A stretch of 64,000 nt of DNA from Terriglobus roseus (lineage in GTDB: Bacteria > Acidobacteriota > Terriglobia > Terriglobales > Acidobacteriaceae). Under the pieces are notes generated by a model, which saw nothing but the letters and a program-made list of their open reading frames with translations, searched no databases and was not told the origin of the DNA. The stretch lies in contig NZ_LT629690.1 of the NCBI RefSeq assembly GCF_900102185.1, forward strand, positions 1,922,001 to 1,986,000. The letters are read 5' to 3'. Position 1 is the stretch's first letter, and every line of letters starts with the position of its first letter. This document shows, piece after piece, positions 1-8,506 of the stretch. The position numbers and the translations under genes are program-made.

Positions 1-189
1 GCCTTTGCGCGCGCTGGAATCCACGGATGTAATCCAGATGTGTTCCTTATCCAGGTCAATGCCCTGCACGTGAAACACCGTGCCTTGTAGCGTTTGCACG
101 TCTGCCATACGTGCATGCTCAATACCCTGAACCTGCGCGGCTGCTGGAAGCGACAAGCCGAGAACCATCACCATTACTCGCAACATCAT
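1..189 (-). CDS. Exported protein of unknown function (3' part outside window)
   Basis: This is the first 63 codons of a gene that runs off the left edge. It begins with a short hydrophobic signal peptide (MMLRVMVMVLGLSLPAAAQ, probable cleavage after AAAQ), so the product is likely exported. The visible mature part has no recognisable motif. Its ATG at 189 faces away from metE, and the cobalamin riboswitch lies between the two genes but points towards metE. A second in-frame ATG follows immediately. The function cannot be stated. Confidence 0.6.
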   Translation of the reverse strand, partial: MMLRVMVMVLGLSLPAAAQVQGIEHARMADVQTLQGTVFHVQGIDLDKEHIWITSVDSSARKG

Positions 190-221
190 GCGATCAGCAT
201 AAGTGATTCGGTAAACTGTCA

Positions 222-341
222 TTGTGCAGGTCAGGCTGTCTTCGGACAGCTTGTTAAACGGGGAAGCTGGTGTGAATCCGGCGCTGTCCCGCAACGGTGA
301 TGGGAAACGATTTCCCAAAGTCCGACTACCGGCCTGCCGCC
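222..341 (+). promoter_or_regulatory. Cobalamin (B12) riboswitch aptamer upstream of metE
   Basis: The stretch carries the conserved cobalamin aptamer core in order. These are a TTAAACGGGGAAG-like segment at 253-265, GGTGTGAATCCGGCGCTGTC at 269-288, CCCGCAACGGTGA at 288-300, and AGTCCGACTACCGGCCTGC at 319-337. The outer helix can form between GCAGG (226-230) and CCTGC (333-337). About 155 nt of leader follow before the metE ATG, with the Shine-Dalgarno AGGAGAG at 483-489. No clear U-tract terminator is visible, so control by masking ribosome access is as likely as attenuation. B12-bound RNA is expected to repress the B12-independent enzyme. Confidence 0.93.
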
Positions 342-496
342 ACCACCATGGAAGCGTTAAAGCGCTGACCGTGGGTGCGCTTGAGGCTACCGCTCTCGTG
401 GATTGGAACGGTGACCAATGCCTGCTTCCGTGCGTTTACGCGCGTTGTTGCACGCCTGCGCATGGGTGGTTCCCTCGTAATTAGGAGAGAACCAAG

Positions 497-2773
497 ATGG
501 CAACACAGGCACTAACACCACTTTCCAAGCTGAAGACAGCAAACCTCGGCTTCCCGCGCATGGGCCGGCAGCGCGAATTGAAGTTTGCTCTGGAAGGATT
601 CTGGACGGGTAAGCGCACCGAAGCCGAACTTCTGGAAACCGCCGCTTCCCTTCGTGCAGAACACTGGAAATTGCAGAAGTCCGCAGGCATTGATTTCATT
701 CCCACGAATGACTTCTCGCTCTATGACCAGGTGCTGGACACGCTGGTTCTGATCGGCGCCACACCGGAACGTTTTGGCAGTGGCAAAATCACGCTGGAAC
801 GCTACTTCAGCATGGCGCGCAACAGCAAAGAACAAACCGCCATGGAGATGACCAAGTGGTTCGATACGAACTATCACTACCTGGTCCCGGAATGGAGTGC
901 GTGGCTTCCCTTCACTGTCGATACGACGAAACTTCTGAATGAGATTGCAGAGGCTCGTGCACTCGGCATTGAACCTCGTCCCGTTCTCATTGGACCGCTT
1001 ACTTTGCTGTTACTTGGCAAGGGGGTGGATGGCTTTGATCCTTTCATGCTCACGGATAAGCTCGTGTCTGCTTACCAAGCTGTGCTTCACACGCTGGCCG
1101 AACAGAATATCGAGTGGGTGCAGATCGATGAGCCAATCCTTGCCACAGACTTGCCTGAAGGTGCAGCGGAGTTCTTCCGTCATGCGTACGCAGAGCTGAC
1201 AAAGACGCCGGTCAAGCTGATGTTGACCACATACTTCGATCGTCTCGGGAGCAACCTCTCGCTCGCGGTTGAGGCGCAAACCGCAGGCATCCATATTGAC
1301 CTTGTTCGCACACCGCGGCAATTGAACGAAGTTCTTGCTGCGCTTACCCCAGAGCAGGTGTTAAGCCTCGGCGTGGTGGAAGGGCGCAACATCTGGCTTA
1401 CGGATTTTGCCGCTGCCCAGGAGTTCATCACAAAGGCTGTTGCGGCGTTAGGAGCAGAGCGCGTCATCGTTGCACCGTCGTGCTCACTGCTACACGTACC
1501 GCATGATCTACGTAGCGAAACGAAGCTACCTACGCGCGTTAAAAGCTGGCTGCGTTTCGCAGAGGAGAAACTCGCAGAAATCGCTGCGCTTGCTTCTTCT
1601 GAAGCAGCCGCTTTCACCGCAAATTTAGCTGCGATTGCAGATCGCGCGACTGCGGAATCCTCTACGAATCAGGAAGTACGTTCGAAGCTTGCATCGCTAT
1701 TGGAATCAGACTTCGCACGTAAATCGCCTTACAGTGAACGCACCGACAAACAACGCGCAGAGCTTGGCTTGCCGCTTTTCCCCACCACAACCATCGGCTC
1801 ATTCCCGCAGACGGCTGAAGTGCGTAAGCATCGTGCGGCATTCAAACACGGACACGAAAGCGCAGAAGCCTATGAGGCATTCCTGCGCGAAGCCACCGAA
1901 CACTGCATTCGTCAGCAGGAAGAGATCGGCCTCGATGTACTTGTTCACGGCGAGTTTGAACGCAATGACATGGTCGAATACTTCGCTGAGTTTCTGGAAG
2001 GCTTCGTCTTCACGGAATACGGCTGGGTCCAGAGCTACGGATCGCGTTGTGTGAAGCCGCCCATCATCTTCGGTGATGTATCGCGACCACAACCAATGAC
2101 TGTGAAGTGGTCAAACTATGCACGCTCCCTCACGTCACGCCCGATGAAGGGCATGCTCACCGGCCCCATCACCATTCTGCAGTGGTCGTTTGTGCGCAAC
2201 GATATCCCACGGCAACAAACAGCATGGCAGATTGCGCTTGCGCTGCGTTCCGAGGTTAATGATCTGGAAGCAGCGGGCATTCGCATTATCCAGGTGGATG
2301 AGCCTGCACTGCGAGAAGGTTTGCCGCTGCGTCATGCCGATTGGGAAACCTATCTGGACTGGGCAGTCAAAGCGTTCCGGCTCTCCACAAGCGGTGTCGA
2401 AGACGAGACGCAGATTCATACGCACATGTGCTACTGCGAGTTTGAAGACGTACTGCCTTCTATTGCTGCACTCGATGCGGACGTCATTTCGATGGAGTCT
2501 GCACGTTCGCGTATGGAGCTGCTGGATGCTTTCCAAGCGCATGGCTATCCCAACGAAATTGGACCGGGCGTTTATGACATTCACTCGCCCCGAGTTCCCT
2601 CCGCTGAGGAGATGGGAGAGCTACTTGGTCTTGCGATCAACGTGCTCAAGCCAGGACAAGTTTGGGTTAATCCAGACTGTGGTCTGAAGACACGCGGATG
2701 GCCAGAAACGGTCGAAGCTCTCAAAAACATGTGCCAAGCCGCAGTTCAGGCACGCATCCATTTCACTGAGTAA
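497..2773 (+). CDS. metE: Cobalamin-independent methionine synthase MetE
   Basis: The 758-residue protein is full length for MetE, which transfers a methyl group from 5-methyltetrahydropteroyltri-L-glutamate to homocysteine in the last step of methionine synthesis. The N-terminal half (LGFPRMGRQRELKFALEGFW) and the catalytic C-terminal half (TTTIGSFPQTAEVR, VHGEFERNDMVEYF, IQVDEPALREGLPLR, HTHMCYCEF, NPDCGLKTRGW) are both present. These include the zinc ligands His and Cys of the HMCYC segment and the Cys of NPDCGLK. The start has a good Shine-Dalgarno (AGGAGAG) 8 nt upstream. A cobalamin riboswitch lies in its leader, which implies that the organism also has a B12-dependent route (MetH), to be sought elsewhere in the genome. 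Confidence 0.97.
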   Translation: MATQALTPLSKLKTANLGFPRMGRQRELKFALEGFWTGKRTEAELLETAASLRAEHWKLQKSAGIDFIPTNDFSLYDQVLDTLVLIGATPERFGSGKITLERYFSMARNSKEQTAMEMTKWFDTNYHYLVPEWSAWLPFTVDTTKLLNEIAEARALGIEPRPVLIGPLTLLLLGKGVDGFDPFMLTDKLVSAYQAVLHTLAEQNIEWVQIDEPILATDLPEGAAEFFRHAYAELTKTPVKLMLTTYFDRLGSNLSLAVEAQTAGIHIDLVRTPRQLNEVLAALTPEQVLSLGVVEGRNIWLTDFAAAQEFITKAVAALGAERVIVAPSCSLLHVPHDLRSETKLPTRVKSWLRFAEEKLAEIAALASSEAAAFTANLAAIADRATAESSTNQEVRSKLASLLESDFARKSPYSERTDKQRAELGLPLFPTTTIGSFPQTAEVRKHRAAFKHGHESAEAYEAFLREATEHCIRQQEEIGLDVLVHGEFERNDMVEYFAEFLEGFVFTEYGWVQSYGSRCVKPPIIFGDVSRPQPMTVKWSNYARSLTSRPMKGMLTGPITILQWSFVRNDIPRQQTAWQIALALRSEVNDLEAAGIRIIQVDEPALREGLPLRHADWETYLDWAVKAFRLSTSGVEDETQIHTHMCYCEFEDVLPSIAALDADVISMESARSRMELLDAFQAHGYPNEIGPGVYDIHSPRVPSAEEMGELLGLAINVLKPGQVWVNPDCGLKTRGWPETVEALKNMCQAAVQARIHFTE

Positions 2774-2781
2774 CTTCAACG

Positions 2782-2812
2782 GAGGCGGCGGATCATCATG
2801 GTCCGCCGCCTC
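2782..2812 (+). terminator. GC-rich hairpin after metE
   Basis: Perfect 11-bp arms GAGGCGGCGGA and TCCGCCGCCTC are separated by 9 nt just after the metE stop. There is no following T-run, so it may act as a mRNA 3'-end stabiliser or a weak terminator. Confidence 0.5.
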
Positions 2813-2963
2813 GAACTCAGCGTCGTGTTGGGTTAGGTTATTTCAGTGTTTCGTATCTGGCTTCCGTGATTCGCCAAAGATTACGTAATCCACATCTGAG
2901 ACTGCCCAAGGGTTGCAACATTCCCCGTATCTTGTTATCTTGAATAAGTGCTTCGGCGCGTGT

Positions 2964-3040
2964 GCACTCGTAGCTCAGCTGGATAGAGCAATTGGCTACG
3001 AACCAATAGGTCGGAGGTTCGAATCCTTCCGAGTGCACCA
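2964..3040 (+). tRNA. tRNA-Arg (anticodon ACG)
   Basis: A cloverleaf folds directly. The acceptor stem is GCACTCG/CGAGTGC and the D-arm is GCTCAGCTGGATAGAGC. The anticodon stem ATTGG/CCAAT has loop CTACGAA (anticodon ACG), and the T-arm is CGGAGGTTCGAATCCTTCCG. Discriminator A and an encoded CCA follow. The ACG anticodon is normally edited to ICG by TadA to read CGU, CGC and CGA. It stands alone between metE and a convergent gene, with a strong terminator 8 nt downstream. Confidence 0.97.
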
Positions 3041-3048
3041 TACCTTTT

Positions 3049-3078
3049 AGAAAGGCCACTCTTTGGAGTGGCCTTTCT
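3049..3078. terminator. Bidirectional terminator between tRNA-Arg and the serine hydrolase gene
   Basis: Perfect 13-bp arms (AGAAAGGCCACTC and its complement) surround a TTTG loop. Pyrimidine- and T-rich flanks on both sides allow it to end the tRNA transcript and the convergent dnaX-ybaB-hydrolase transcript. Confidence 0.85.
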
Positions 3079-3091
3079 ACTTTGCTATCAG

Positions 3092-4105
3092 TTATTTCGC
3101 CTGGGGTAAGCCAAGGTCCGGAACGAGCGCCTTCCCGTCGATTCCCTGTGGCGACCATGCTGTCACAATCGCCTTTGCAATCTTTGCCACAGTGACTTCG
3201 CCTTCGTTGTCGACACTCCAGCCTTTGTCGGAGTTCTCGTACGTGTAGACCGCAAGAACGATGGGGCCAGACTTTGCTGCGATGATCGCTACATCGGAAC
3301 GCGTCGCATCCAACGAGCCGGTCTTACTCGCAATGCCACTTCCCGCTTCCGTGTTATCCAGAGTCTCCAGATAACGCGGAATGGTATCGCGATAAAACTG
3401 ATTGCGAAGCATCTCAATAGCTGCCTTGCAGGCCACCTGCGCCTTTGCAGGATCGACCGCAGGCTGGCCTGCGATGTTGAGATCGCAGCGGCCAATCTTC
3501 TCCATCACCGTGCTGATCTGTCGTGCTGTTGTCTTTCCCAGACCAAACTTCTTTTGATCTGCTGGCATTGGCCCGACGGCTGGTTTTGAAACCTTCTTGT
3601 ATAGCCACGTCCGATCCAGACCAAGCGCCGTCATGTTGTCATCAACCTTCTTCGTGGTGAAGCGGTCAATCATCATGTTGGTAGCGGTGTTGTCGCTGAC
3701 GATAACCATCATCGTGGCCACATCCTTCAGCGTGACGGTCAACGGCGTGTCGAAGAAATGCAACACGCCAGAGCCAGCCACACCCTCGCCCGGTTGTAGA
3801 GTCAACTTCTCGTTCCACGCAGCGTGTCCCAGGCCAATCTCACGCATAGCCGTCCACAGCATAGCTAGCTTGATGGTGCTCGCCGTCTGCACGGGTTGCT
3901 CCGCATCAATGGCAATCGTCTTGTCTGTGTTGAGTTGGTGGGCGTAGACGGCTACTTTGCCATGGTGCTGCGCGATGATCTGCTGTACCGCGGCGGTCGT
4001 TGCATCTTGTGGCTGTGCAATAGCCGCGGAACTGCACGCCAACAAGGACAAGCTCGCGGCATAAAGAAAAGTTCGAATGGTTCGATGAAATATGCGGGGG
4101 AACAT
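3092..4105 (-). CDS. Exported class A beta-lactamase-like serine hydrolase
   Basis: The 337-residue protein has a signal peptide (about residues 1-30, ending AAIAQ) and the penicillin-recognising serine hydrolase fold. STIK at 76-79 holds the nucleophilic Ser and Lys, SDN lies at 137-139, and KTG at 261-263. The fold and spacing fit class A beta-lactamases acting in the periplasm. However, I see no ExxLN omega-loop glutamate in residues 140-200, where the deacylating Glu166 should be, so beta-lactam hydrolysis is uncertain. A DD-peptidase-like or other hydrolase role is possible. The start lies 10 nt after ybaB and the gene is probably co-transcribed with dnaX and ybaB, an unusual neighbour for them. 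Confidence 0.8.
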   Translation of the reverse strand: MFPRIFHRTIRTFLYAASLSLLACSSAAIAQPQDATTAAVQQIIAQHHGKVAVYAHQLNTDKTIAIDAEQPVQTASTIKLAMLWTAMREIGLGHAAWNEKLTLQPGEGVAGSGVLHFFDTPLTVTLKDVATMMVIVSDNTATNMMIDRFTTKKVDDNMTALGLDRTWLYKKVSKPAVGPMPADQKKFGLGKTTARQISTVMEKIGRCDLNIAGQPAVDPAKAQVACKAAIEMLRNQFYRDTIPRYLETLDNTEAGSGIASKTGSLDATRSDVAIIAAKSGPIVLAVYTYENSDKGWSVDNEGEVTVAKIAKAIVTAWSPQGIDGKALVPDLGLPQAK

Positions 4106-4115
4106 GTCCGCAATG

Positions 4116-4433
4116 CTATCCGAGCAGCTTGCCTAAATCCATGCCACCCAGCATGCCCTGTGTCTCCGACTGCATCTGAGCGTCTGCCTTGCGACCGGCT
4201 TCGTTGATTGCTGCGGTGATCAGGTCTTCCAGCATTTCAATGTCACCGGAAGCAGCGGTCAACACATTCGGGTCCAGCTTGAGCCGCAGCAATTCCTTGC
4301 GACCGTTTACACGGGCCGTTACCAACCCGCCGCCGGAGGTAGCCTCAGCGGTGGTGGTGGCAAGCTTTTCTTCCATCTGGGCCTGCATGTGCTGCGCCTG
4401 GCCCATCATCTCCTGCAGTTTGCCGAAATCCAT
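4116..4433 (-). CDS. ybaB: YbaB/EbfC family nucleoid-associated protein
   Basis: This 105-residue small protein matches the YbaB family in length and in the N-terminal helix rich in Met and Gln (KLQEMMGQAQHMQAQMEEKL). A beta-rich middle (VTARVNGRKELLRLKLDP) and a C-terminal helix (MLEDLITAAINEAGRKADAQ) follow. Family members form dimers that bind DNA. The gene follows dnaX by 10 nt, the classic dnaX-ybaB arrangement, and has a TAGGAG Shine-Dalgarno. The usual third gene, recR, is not next. A serine hydrolase gene follows instead. Confidence 0.93.
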   Translation of the reverse strand: MDFGKLQEMMGQAQHMQAQMEEKLATTTAEATSGGGLVTARVNGRKELLRLKLDPNVLTAASGDIEMLEDLITAAINEAGRKADAQMQSETQGMLGGMDLGKLLG

Positions 4434-4443
4434 TGGAAGACTC

Positions 4444-6516
4444 CTAATCCTTTCGGAGATCGAACACTGTGCTGATCTCCGCGTTGAACAGCTTCTGTGC
4501 CTTCTGCACTGTGGGGTGATCCAAAGCCTTTGCCTGCACGGAACCTGAGCGAGGCTTCTTTGGCTCCTTTGGTTTGTTGTCGACTGCTGCGGGAACGACG
4601 CTGATCTTTACGCCGACCAAACCTTTTTCGCGAAGTGCTGCCTTGATGATCGCTTCCACATCCGCACGGAAGATCGTGCCAATCATCGGCTTTGAAAGTG
4701 AAACTTCGATCTTTACTTCACCGTCGGCGATGGTCCAGTGGCTCTCTTCCAACTGCTCCGCCGCGGAGTTGTTCTTCTTCGTGGCGAAAAGAGCCTCGAC
4801 TGCAGCTGCCTGCAATTCCGCTGTTCCGGAAGCAGCAGCACTGGTGGCCACGGGTTGTGATGCAGGCTCCGTTGCCTCCGGATCCTCGTCAGGGGAAACA
4901 ATGTTCTCCCACGAGGGGTCGTAGTTTTCATCGGCCTGTAGCGCAATGGCGACAGGTTCTTCCAAAACAATGGGCGACGGCGCCACATGGGCGTTCAGCC
5001 CTGTGCTTGGCTCCGGCATGGTGATGACGCCGGGCTGAGCCAACGGCGAAACATTCGACGGCTCTTTTACCGGCTCTGGAGCCAGAGCCAGGCTCCCTTC
5101 CGTCTGCGGTTGCGAGATAACGCTGGCCACGGGGCGCGCCGCTGACTCCGCCGTGTTGGAAGCGAAGGGCGATGTCGAAATGGAAGGTGCTGGGGCGGCC
5201 TGCGTGCGCGGTGCAGCAGGTTCAGGCGCTCCACTGAAGCGCGAAGGTGTGTTTGCTGGAGGTCGTGGAGCGGGCGCTGGAGCAGCAGGAATGGCCGCGC
5301 GTTGTGGCGGCAGAACACGCGGCGTGGAATTCCCCGATGTCTTCGGGAGCTGCGCGAGGAACTCCTCTACTGGCACCAGACGCTGCAGGTGTACCAGCTT
5401 GATCAGTCCCATCTCCAGGTGCAGTCGCTGCTCCTGTCGGAAGCCGAGGTCATCAAACGTCCGCAGCATCACATTGAGGAAACGCGTTAGCTCTTCTTCG
5501 GTGAACAACAACGCGGTACGTACCGCACGCCGACGCTCATCCGGGCTGATCTGCAGCAGGTCGCTGGAATTTTCGTCTTCGGTCAGCGACGCGATCTTTG
5601 CGACGACGCAATTGCGGAGATACCGCACGAACTGCCGTGCAATCTGCGAAGGTGAATTGCCTGCATCCAGAAGGCGTCCAGCGGTGGTGAGAACCGTAGC
5701 AGCATCGTTGCGCGCAACGAATTCCAGAATCTCTTCAAACACCGTGTTCGGCACGGTACCCATAAGTTCGCGGATTTCAGCGGCACTCAGTTGCGCCTTG
5801 CCGTCGATGACGGGAGCCGAGGCAATCGCCTGATCCATGATGGACAGCGCATCGCGCATGGAGCCATCGCCAGCTTCAGCCAACAGAGACAGTGCAGCTT
5901 CATCCGCAGCAACGCCTTCATGCGCGGCAATACCGCGCAATTCACCCAGGATGTCGTCCAGCTTTACGGCATGAAAGCTGAAGTGCTGGCAACGCGACCG
6001 GATGGTCTGCGGTATGTTCTCCGGTTCCGTGGTCGCCATCATGAAGACGATGTGGTCTGGTGGCTCCTCCAGCGTCTTCAGCAGCGCATTGAAAGCGGCA
6101 TCCGTGATCTGATGAGCTTCGTCAAGGATGTAAATCTTGAAGCGATCGCGCGCGGGCCGATAACGCGCGGCATCGCGCAGTTCACGGATCTCATCAATGC
6201 CACGGTTGGTGGCGGCGTCAATCTCAATGACGTCAACCGCATTACCCGCACGGATCTCCAGGCAGGCATCGCATTTCAGGCAAGGCTCCGGCGTGGGGCG
6301 CTCAGGCGAACCAATTGTGTTGTGGCAGTTCAGCGCACACGCAAGGATGCGCGCGATGGTCGTCTTACCAATGCCGCGGTGTCCGCTGAAGATGTAGCCA
6401 TGCGCAATGCGGCCCTGTTCCAGGGCGTTCTGCAGTGTTCGGGTGACGTGGTCTTGCCCCGCGACATCAGCGAAGCGTTGCGGTCGATATTTGCGGGCAA
6501 GAACCTGATACGGCAT
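4444..6516 (-). CDS. dnaX: DNA polymerase III subunit gamma/tau
   Basis: This is the clamp-loader ATPase of the replicative polymerase. The first ~240 residues hold the AAA+ core: Walker A GHRGIGKT at 45-52, a zinc knuckle with Cys 64, 79, 82 and 85, Walker B ILDEAH, and a sensor/SRC segment (IRSRCQHF). Domain III and a long Pro/Ala-rich linker (about residues 400-560) follow. A C-terminal tau-like domain ends the protein at 690 residues. It leads a minus-strand operon with ybaB. The linker is low complexity and probably variable among relatives. Confidence 0.95.
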   Translation of the reverse strand: MPYQVLARKYRPQRFADVAGQDHVTRTLQNALEQGRIAHGYIFSGHRGIGKTTIARILACALNCHNTIGSPERPTPEPCLKCDACLEIRAGNAVDVIEIDAATNRGIDEIRELRDAARYRPARDRFKIYILDEAHQITDAAFNALLKTLEEPPDHIVFMMATTEPENIPQTIRSRCQHFSFHAVKLDDILGELRGIAAHEGVAADEAALSLLAEAGDGSMRDALSIMDQAIASAPVIDGKAQLSAAEIRELMGTVPNTVFEEILEFVARNDAATVLTTAGRLLDAGNSPSQIARQFVRYLRNCVVAKIASLTEDENSSDLLQISPDERRRAVRTALLFTEEELTRFLNVMLRTFDDLGFRQEQRLHLEMGLIKLVHLQRLVPVEEFLAQLPKTSGNSTPRVLPPQRAAIPAAPAPAPRPPANTPSRFSGAPEPAAPRTQAAPAPSISTSPFASNTAESAARPVASVISQPQTEGSLALAPEPVKEPSNVSPLAQPGVITMPEPSTGLNAHVAPSPIVLEEPVAIALQADENYDPSWENIVSPDEDPEATEPASQPVATSAAASGTAELQAAAVEALFATKKNNSAAEQLEESHWTIADGEVKIEVSLSKPMIGTIFRADVEAIIKAALREKGLVGVKISVVPAAVDNKPKEPKKPRSGSVQAKALDHPTVQKAQKLFNAEISTVFDLRKD

Positions 6517-6559
6517 ATCAGGGTTAGTGTACCGTCCTGCGCTGTGGGAGAACCGGCCG

Positions 6560-7033
6560 CTACCTGCGGCGCGCCGGCTTCTTCAGGGTCATGGGCAGTC
6601 CCAACTTCTTCCGCCGCCGCACTTCCGCCTCGCTGAACATGGTTCCCCGGCAGGCATCCGTGCTGCAGTAGCAGGGCTGATCGTCCTCGTCGGAATCGTA
6701 GAGGTGGTACTCGTAGGTCAATTCCTCACCGGCGGCAATGTTCCGCAGCGCCAGGATGTAGACGTGTCCCTCTTCATCTTCTTCTGTCTGGCAGTTCGGC
6801 TCGCAGCAGTGGTTGATAAACATGGCCGTACCGAAGCCGTCAATCACGGTATCGCGATCCTGCACGCCGAACAGATAGGTGATATCACGGTCTGCATAAC
6901 GTTCATCCGCATCGGCTTTGGTCATGCGGGGGCCGTCGTATTCCGCCACGCGCGCGCCGTTGCGAATGGGGTCAAGGGTGTAACAGCCGCAGCCGTGAAC
7001 CGGCGAGGAACGAAGAATCAACCGTGGGAGCAT
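6560..7033 (-). CDS. SET domain lysine methyltransferase-like protein
   Basis: This is a compact SET-domain protein of 157 residues from the ATG at 7033 (172 if a longer start at 7078 is used). It shows the SET signature: GCGCYTLDPI near the start, the SAM- and substrate-binding NHCCEPNC segment, GEELTYEYH, and a post-SET-like cysteine cluster CYCSTDACRGTMF. SET proteins transfer methyl groups from SAM to protein lysines. The bacterial target is unknown. A TATACT -10-like element lies at 7043-7048, only 10 nt before the ATG at 7033, which suggests a very short leader and favours the shorter start. The gene lies just upstream of dnaX on the same strand (43 nt). Confidence 0.85.
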   Translation of the reverse strand: MLPRLILRSSPVHGCGCYTLDPIRNGARVAEYDGPRMTKADADERYADRDITYLFGVQDRDTVIDGFGTAMFINHCCEPNCQTEEDEEGHVYILALRNIAAGEELTYEYHLYDSDEDDQPCYCSTDACRGTMFSEAEVRRRKKLGLPMTLKKPARRR

Positions 7034-7113
7034 CGTTGCGCGAGTATACGGCAATTGCCGGTGAGGATACAGGTGCACTTCCGCACTGCCTGCGTCTAAG
7101 CTGATGACAGATC

Positions 7114-7926
7114 ATGTTTCGCCGTGCGTCCATTCATCGTTTTCTTCCTCTTGCCGCCGCCGTGCTGTGCTGCGGCCTGGCCGTTGCGCAGCAGGACTCG
7201 AAGCCTGCGAAGAAGTGCAAGCCAAAGGACACCGCCTGCAACAACGCGCAGTCTTCGTCGGACACATCCGGCTCGTCCAGCCAGCCTCAGTCGATGCACG
7301 ACCAATTTCCGTTCCCGACAGATGATTCGAAGCACGGTGGCGATGCAGAAGGAACGCCTTCAGCGCCTCCCGCTCCAGCCGCAAATTCGAACGGGCTGCC
7401 GCAGATGCCTACCGAACCGGTTCCTGACCCGCCTGCCGAATCGCAGAAGCCAATGCACATTCCGCGTAGCGGGGATGATGCAGCAGGTTCCAGTTCGAGT
7501 TCCGGCTCCAGTGGTTCCAGCAGCAGTTCCAGTTCGGCTGACGACGACAGCGACGTAGCACCGACCACCGAAGCGCCCAACGCGCCAGTGAAGGCCGCTC
7601 CGCTGAAGAACTACGGCGCCAAGGACAGCAGCGAGGTCATCCGCGAGAAGCTGGACAAGACGCGCGTTCCCGACGACATCAAGGTCGGCAAATACTACAT
7701 GGACACGGGAAACGTGCAAGGCGCGTATCTGCGGTTTAAAGATGCTGTCGGCTATGATCCCGAAGATCCGGACGCACGCTTCTACCTGGCAGAAGCAGCC
7801 TCAAAGCTGAAACATCGCGATGAAGCCGTGGCCAATTACCAGGAGTGCCTAAAGCTGGATCCAGGTGGCGACCACGACAAGGCCTCGCGCCGTGCTCTGA
7901 CGTCACTGGGTATTGCTGCTAAGTAG
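7114..7926 (+). CDS. Exported serine-rich TPR protein
   Basis: The 270-residue protein has a signal peptide (residues 1-25, ending LAVAQ). A long disordered Pro/Ser/Asp region (about 26-160) includes a 16-residue Ser/Gly run. A C-terminal helical part of two or three TPR units (about 180-265) follows, with the pattern YYMDTGNVQGAYLRFKDAV and FYLAEAASKLKHRDEAVANY. It resembles periplasmic or outer-membrane-associated TPR scaffolds common in Acidobacteriota. No catalytic residues are seen. Its stop abuts the stop of the convergent gene at 7927 with no gap, so no independent terminator fits between them. Confidence 0.75.
   Translation: MFRRASIHRFLPLAAAVLCCGLAVAQQDSKPAKKCKPKDTACNNAQSSSDTSGSSSQPQSMHDQFPFPTDDSKHGGDAEGTPSAPPAPAANSNGLPQMPTEPVPDPPAESQKPMHIPRSGDDAAGSSSSSGSSGSSSSSSSADDDSDVAPTTEAPNAPVKAAPLKNYGAKDSSEVIREKLDKTRVPDDIKVGKYYMDTGNVQGAYLRFKDAVGYDPEDPDARFYLAEAASKLKHRDEAVANYQECLKLDPGGDHDKASRRALTSLGIAAK
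7489..7536 (+). repeat. Serine-codon simple repeat (TCC/AGT/TCG units)
   Basis: Sixteen consecutive codons encode 14 Ser and 2 Gly from a shuffled TCC/AGT/TCG/AGC mix, forming a low-complexity coding repeat in the disordered linker of the surrounding TPR gene. Copy-number variation between strains would be expected. Confidence 0.8.
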
Positions 7927-8403
7927 CTAAGCGGTCTCGCGAACAAGATTTTCGTTGTCGTAATCGTCTTCATCAACGACCTGAACGGTCGGTCTCGACA
8001 CGGCTGCCATCGTCTCTTCCGTAATCAGAAATCGGCGGATGTAGTGTAATGGCTCTGCTCGTACCGCCATCTCGCGCAGATGAAACCGCCATACATCTTC
8101 CCTGCTGGAATGGCGCAGATGCGCCTTGCGATTCACCGTGAGACTTTGTCCGTTCGCAGTGACACGTTCAAAGGTTTGCGGCTCCACAACGTATTGGATA
8201 CGCTCGCCGCTCTGGAAGAAGCTTTTCGCGAACTCATGGGAGAACAAAAGCATCTGCGCGCGTTTGCCTTTTGCGAGCCATTGCAGAGCTTCGGCATAGC
8301 TACTCCACGTCTCTCCGGTATTCTGCACAAACCACCGGCGAAACTCGAACCCCCGGGTTCGTCCCTGCCCGATCAGTAGATGGAGAAGTTCGCCGCGTGT
8401 CAT
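7927..8403 (-). CDS. Hypothetical protein
   Basis: This soluble, charged 158-residue protein has no signal peptide, membrane segment or motif I recognise. It is rich in Arg, Glu and aromatic residues and has an acidic C-terminal tail (VVDEDDYDNEN). The start at 8403 has a GGGAGAT Shine-Dalgarno-like sequence about 8 nt upstream, and coding potential looks normal for the region. It is convergent with the preceding TPR gene and divergent from the following one. The function is unknown. Confidence 0.6.
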   Translation of the reverse strand: MTRGELLHLLIGQGRTRGFEFRRWFVQNTGETWSSYAEALQWLAKGKRAQMLLFSHEFAKSFFQSGERIQYVVEPQTFERVTANGQSLTVNRKAHLRHSSREDVWRFHLREMAVRAEPLHYIRRFLITEETMAAVSRPTVQVVDEDDYDNENLVRETA

Positions 8404-8506
8404 TTCGAATATCTCCCAAGGTGCGAATAAAAATATGCCGTCGCAAGAGCCTCGTCAATCAAAGACCAGACACAGCCGTAAGCACCGCATCTGCGTCTAC
8501 CCTTTT

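Noticed and set aside
5153-6636. Long plus-strand frames opposite dnaX (for example 5791-6636)
   Set aside because: They are antisense to a clear dnaX frame with Walker motifs and show no independent coding signal or domain.
7489-7536. CRISPR-like or regulatory repeat
   Set aside because: The repeat is in frame, encodes a Ser/Gly linker, and has no spacers.
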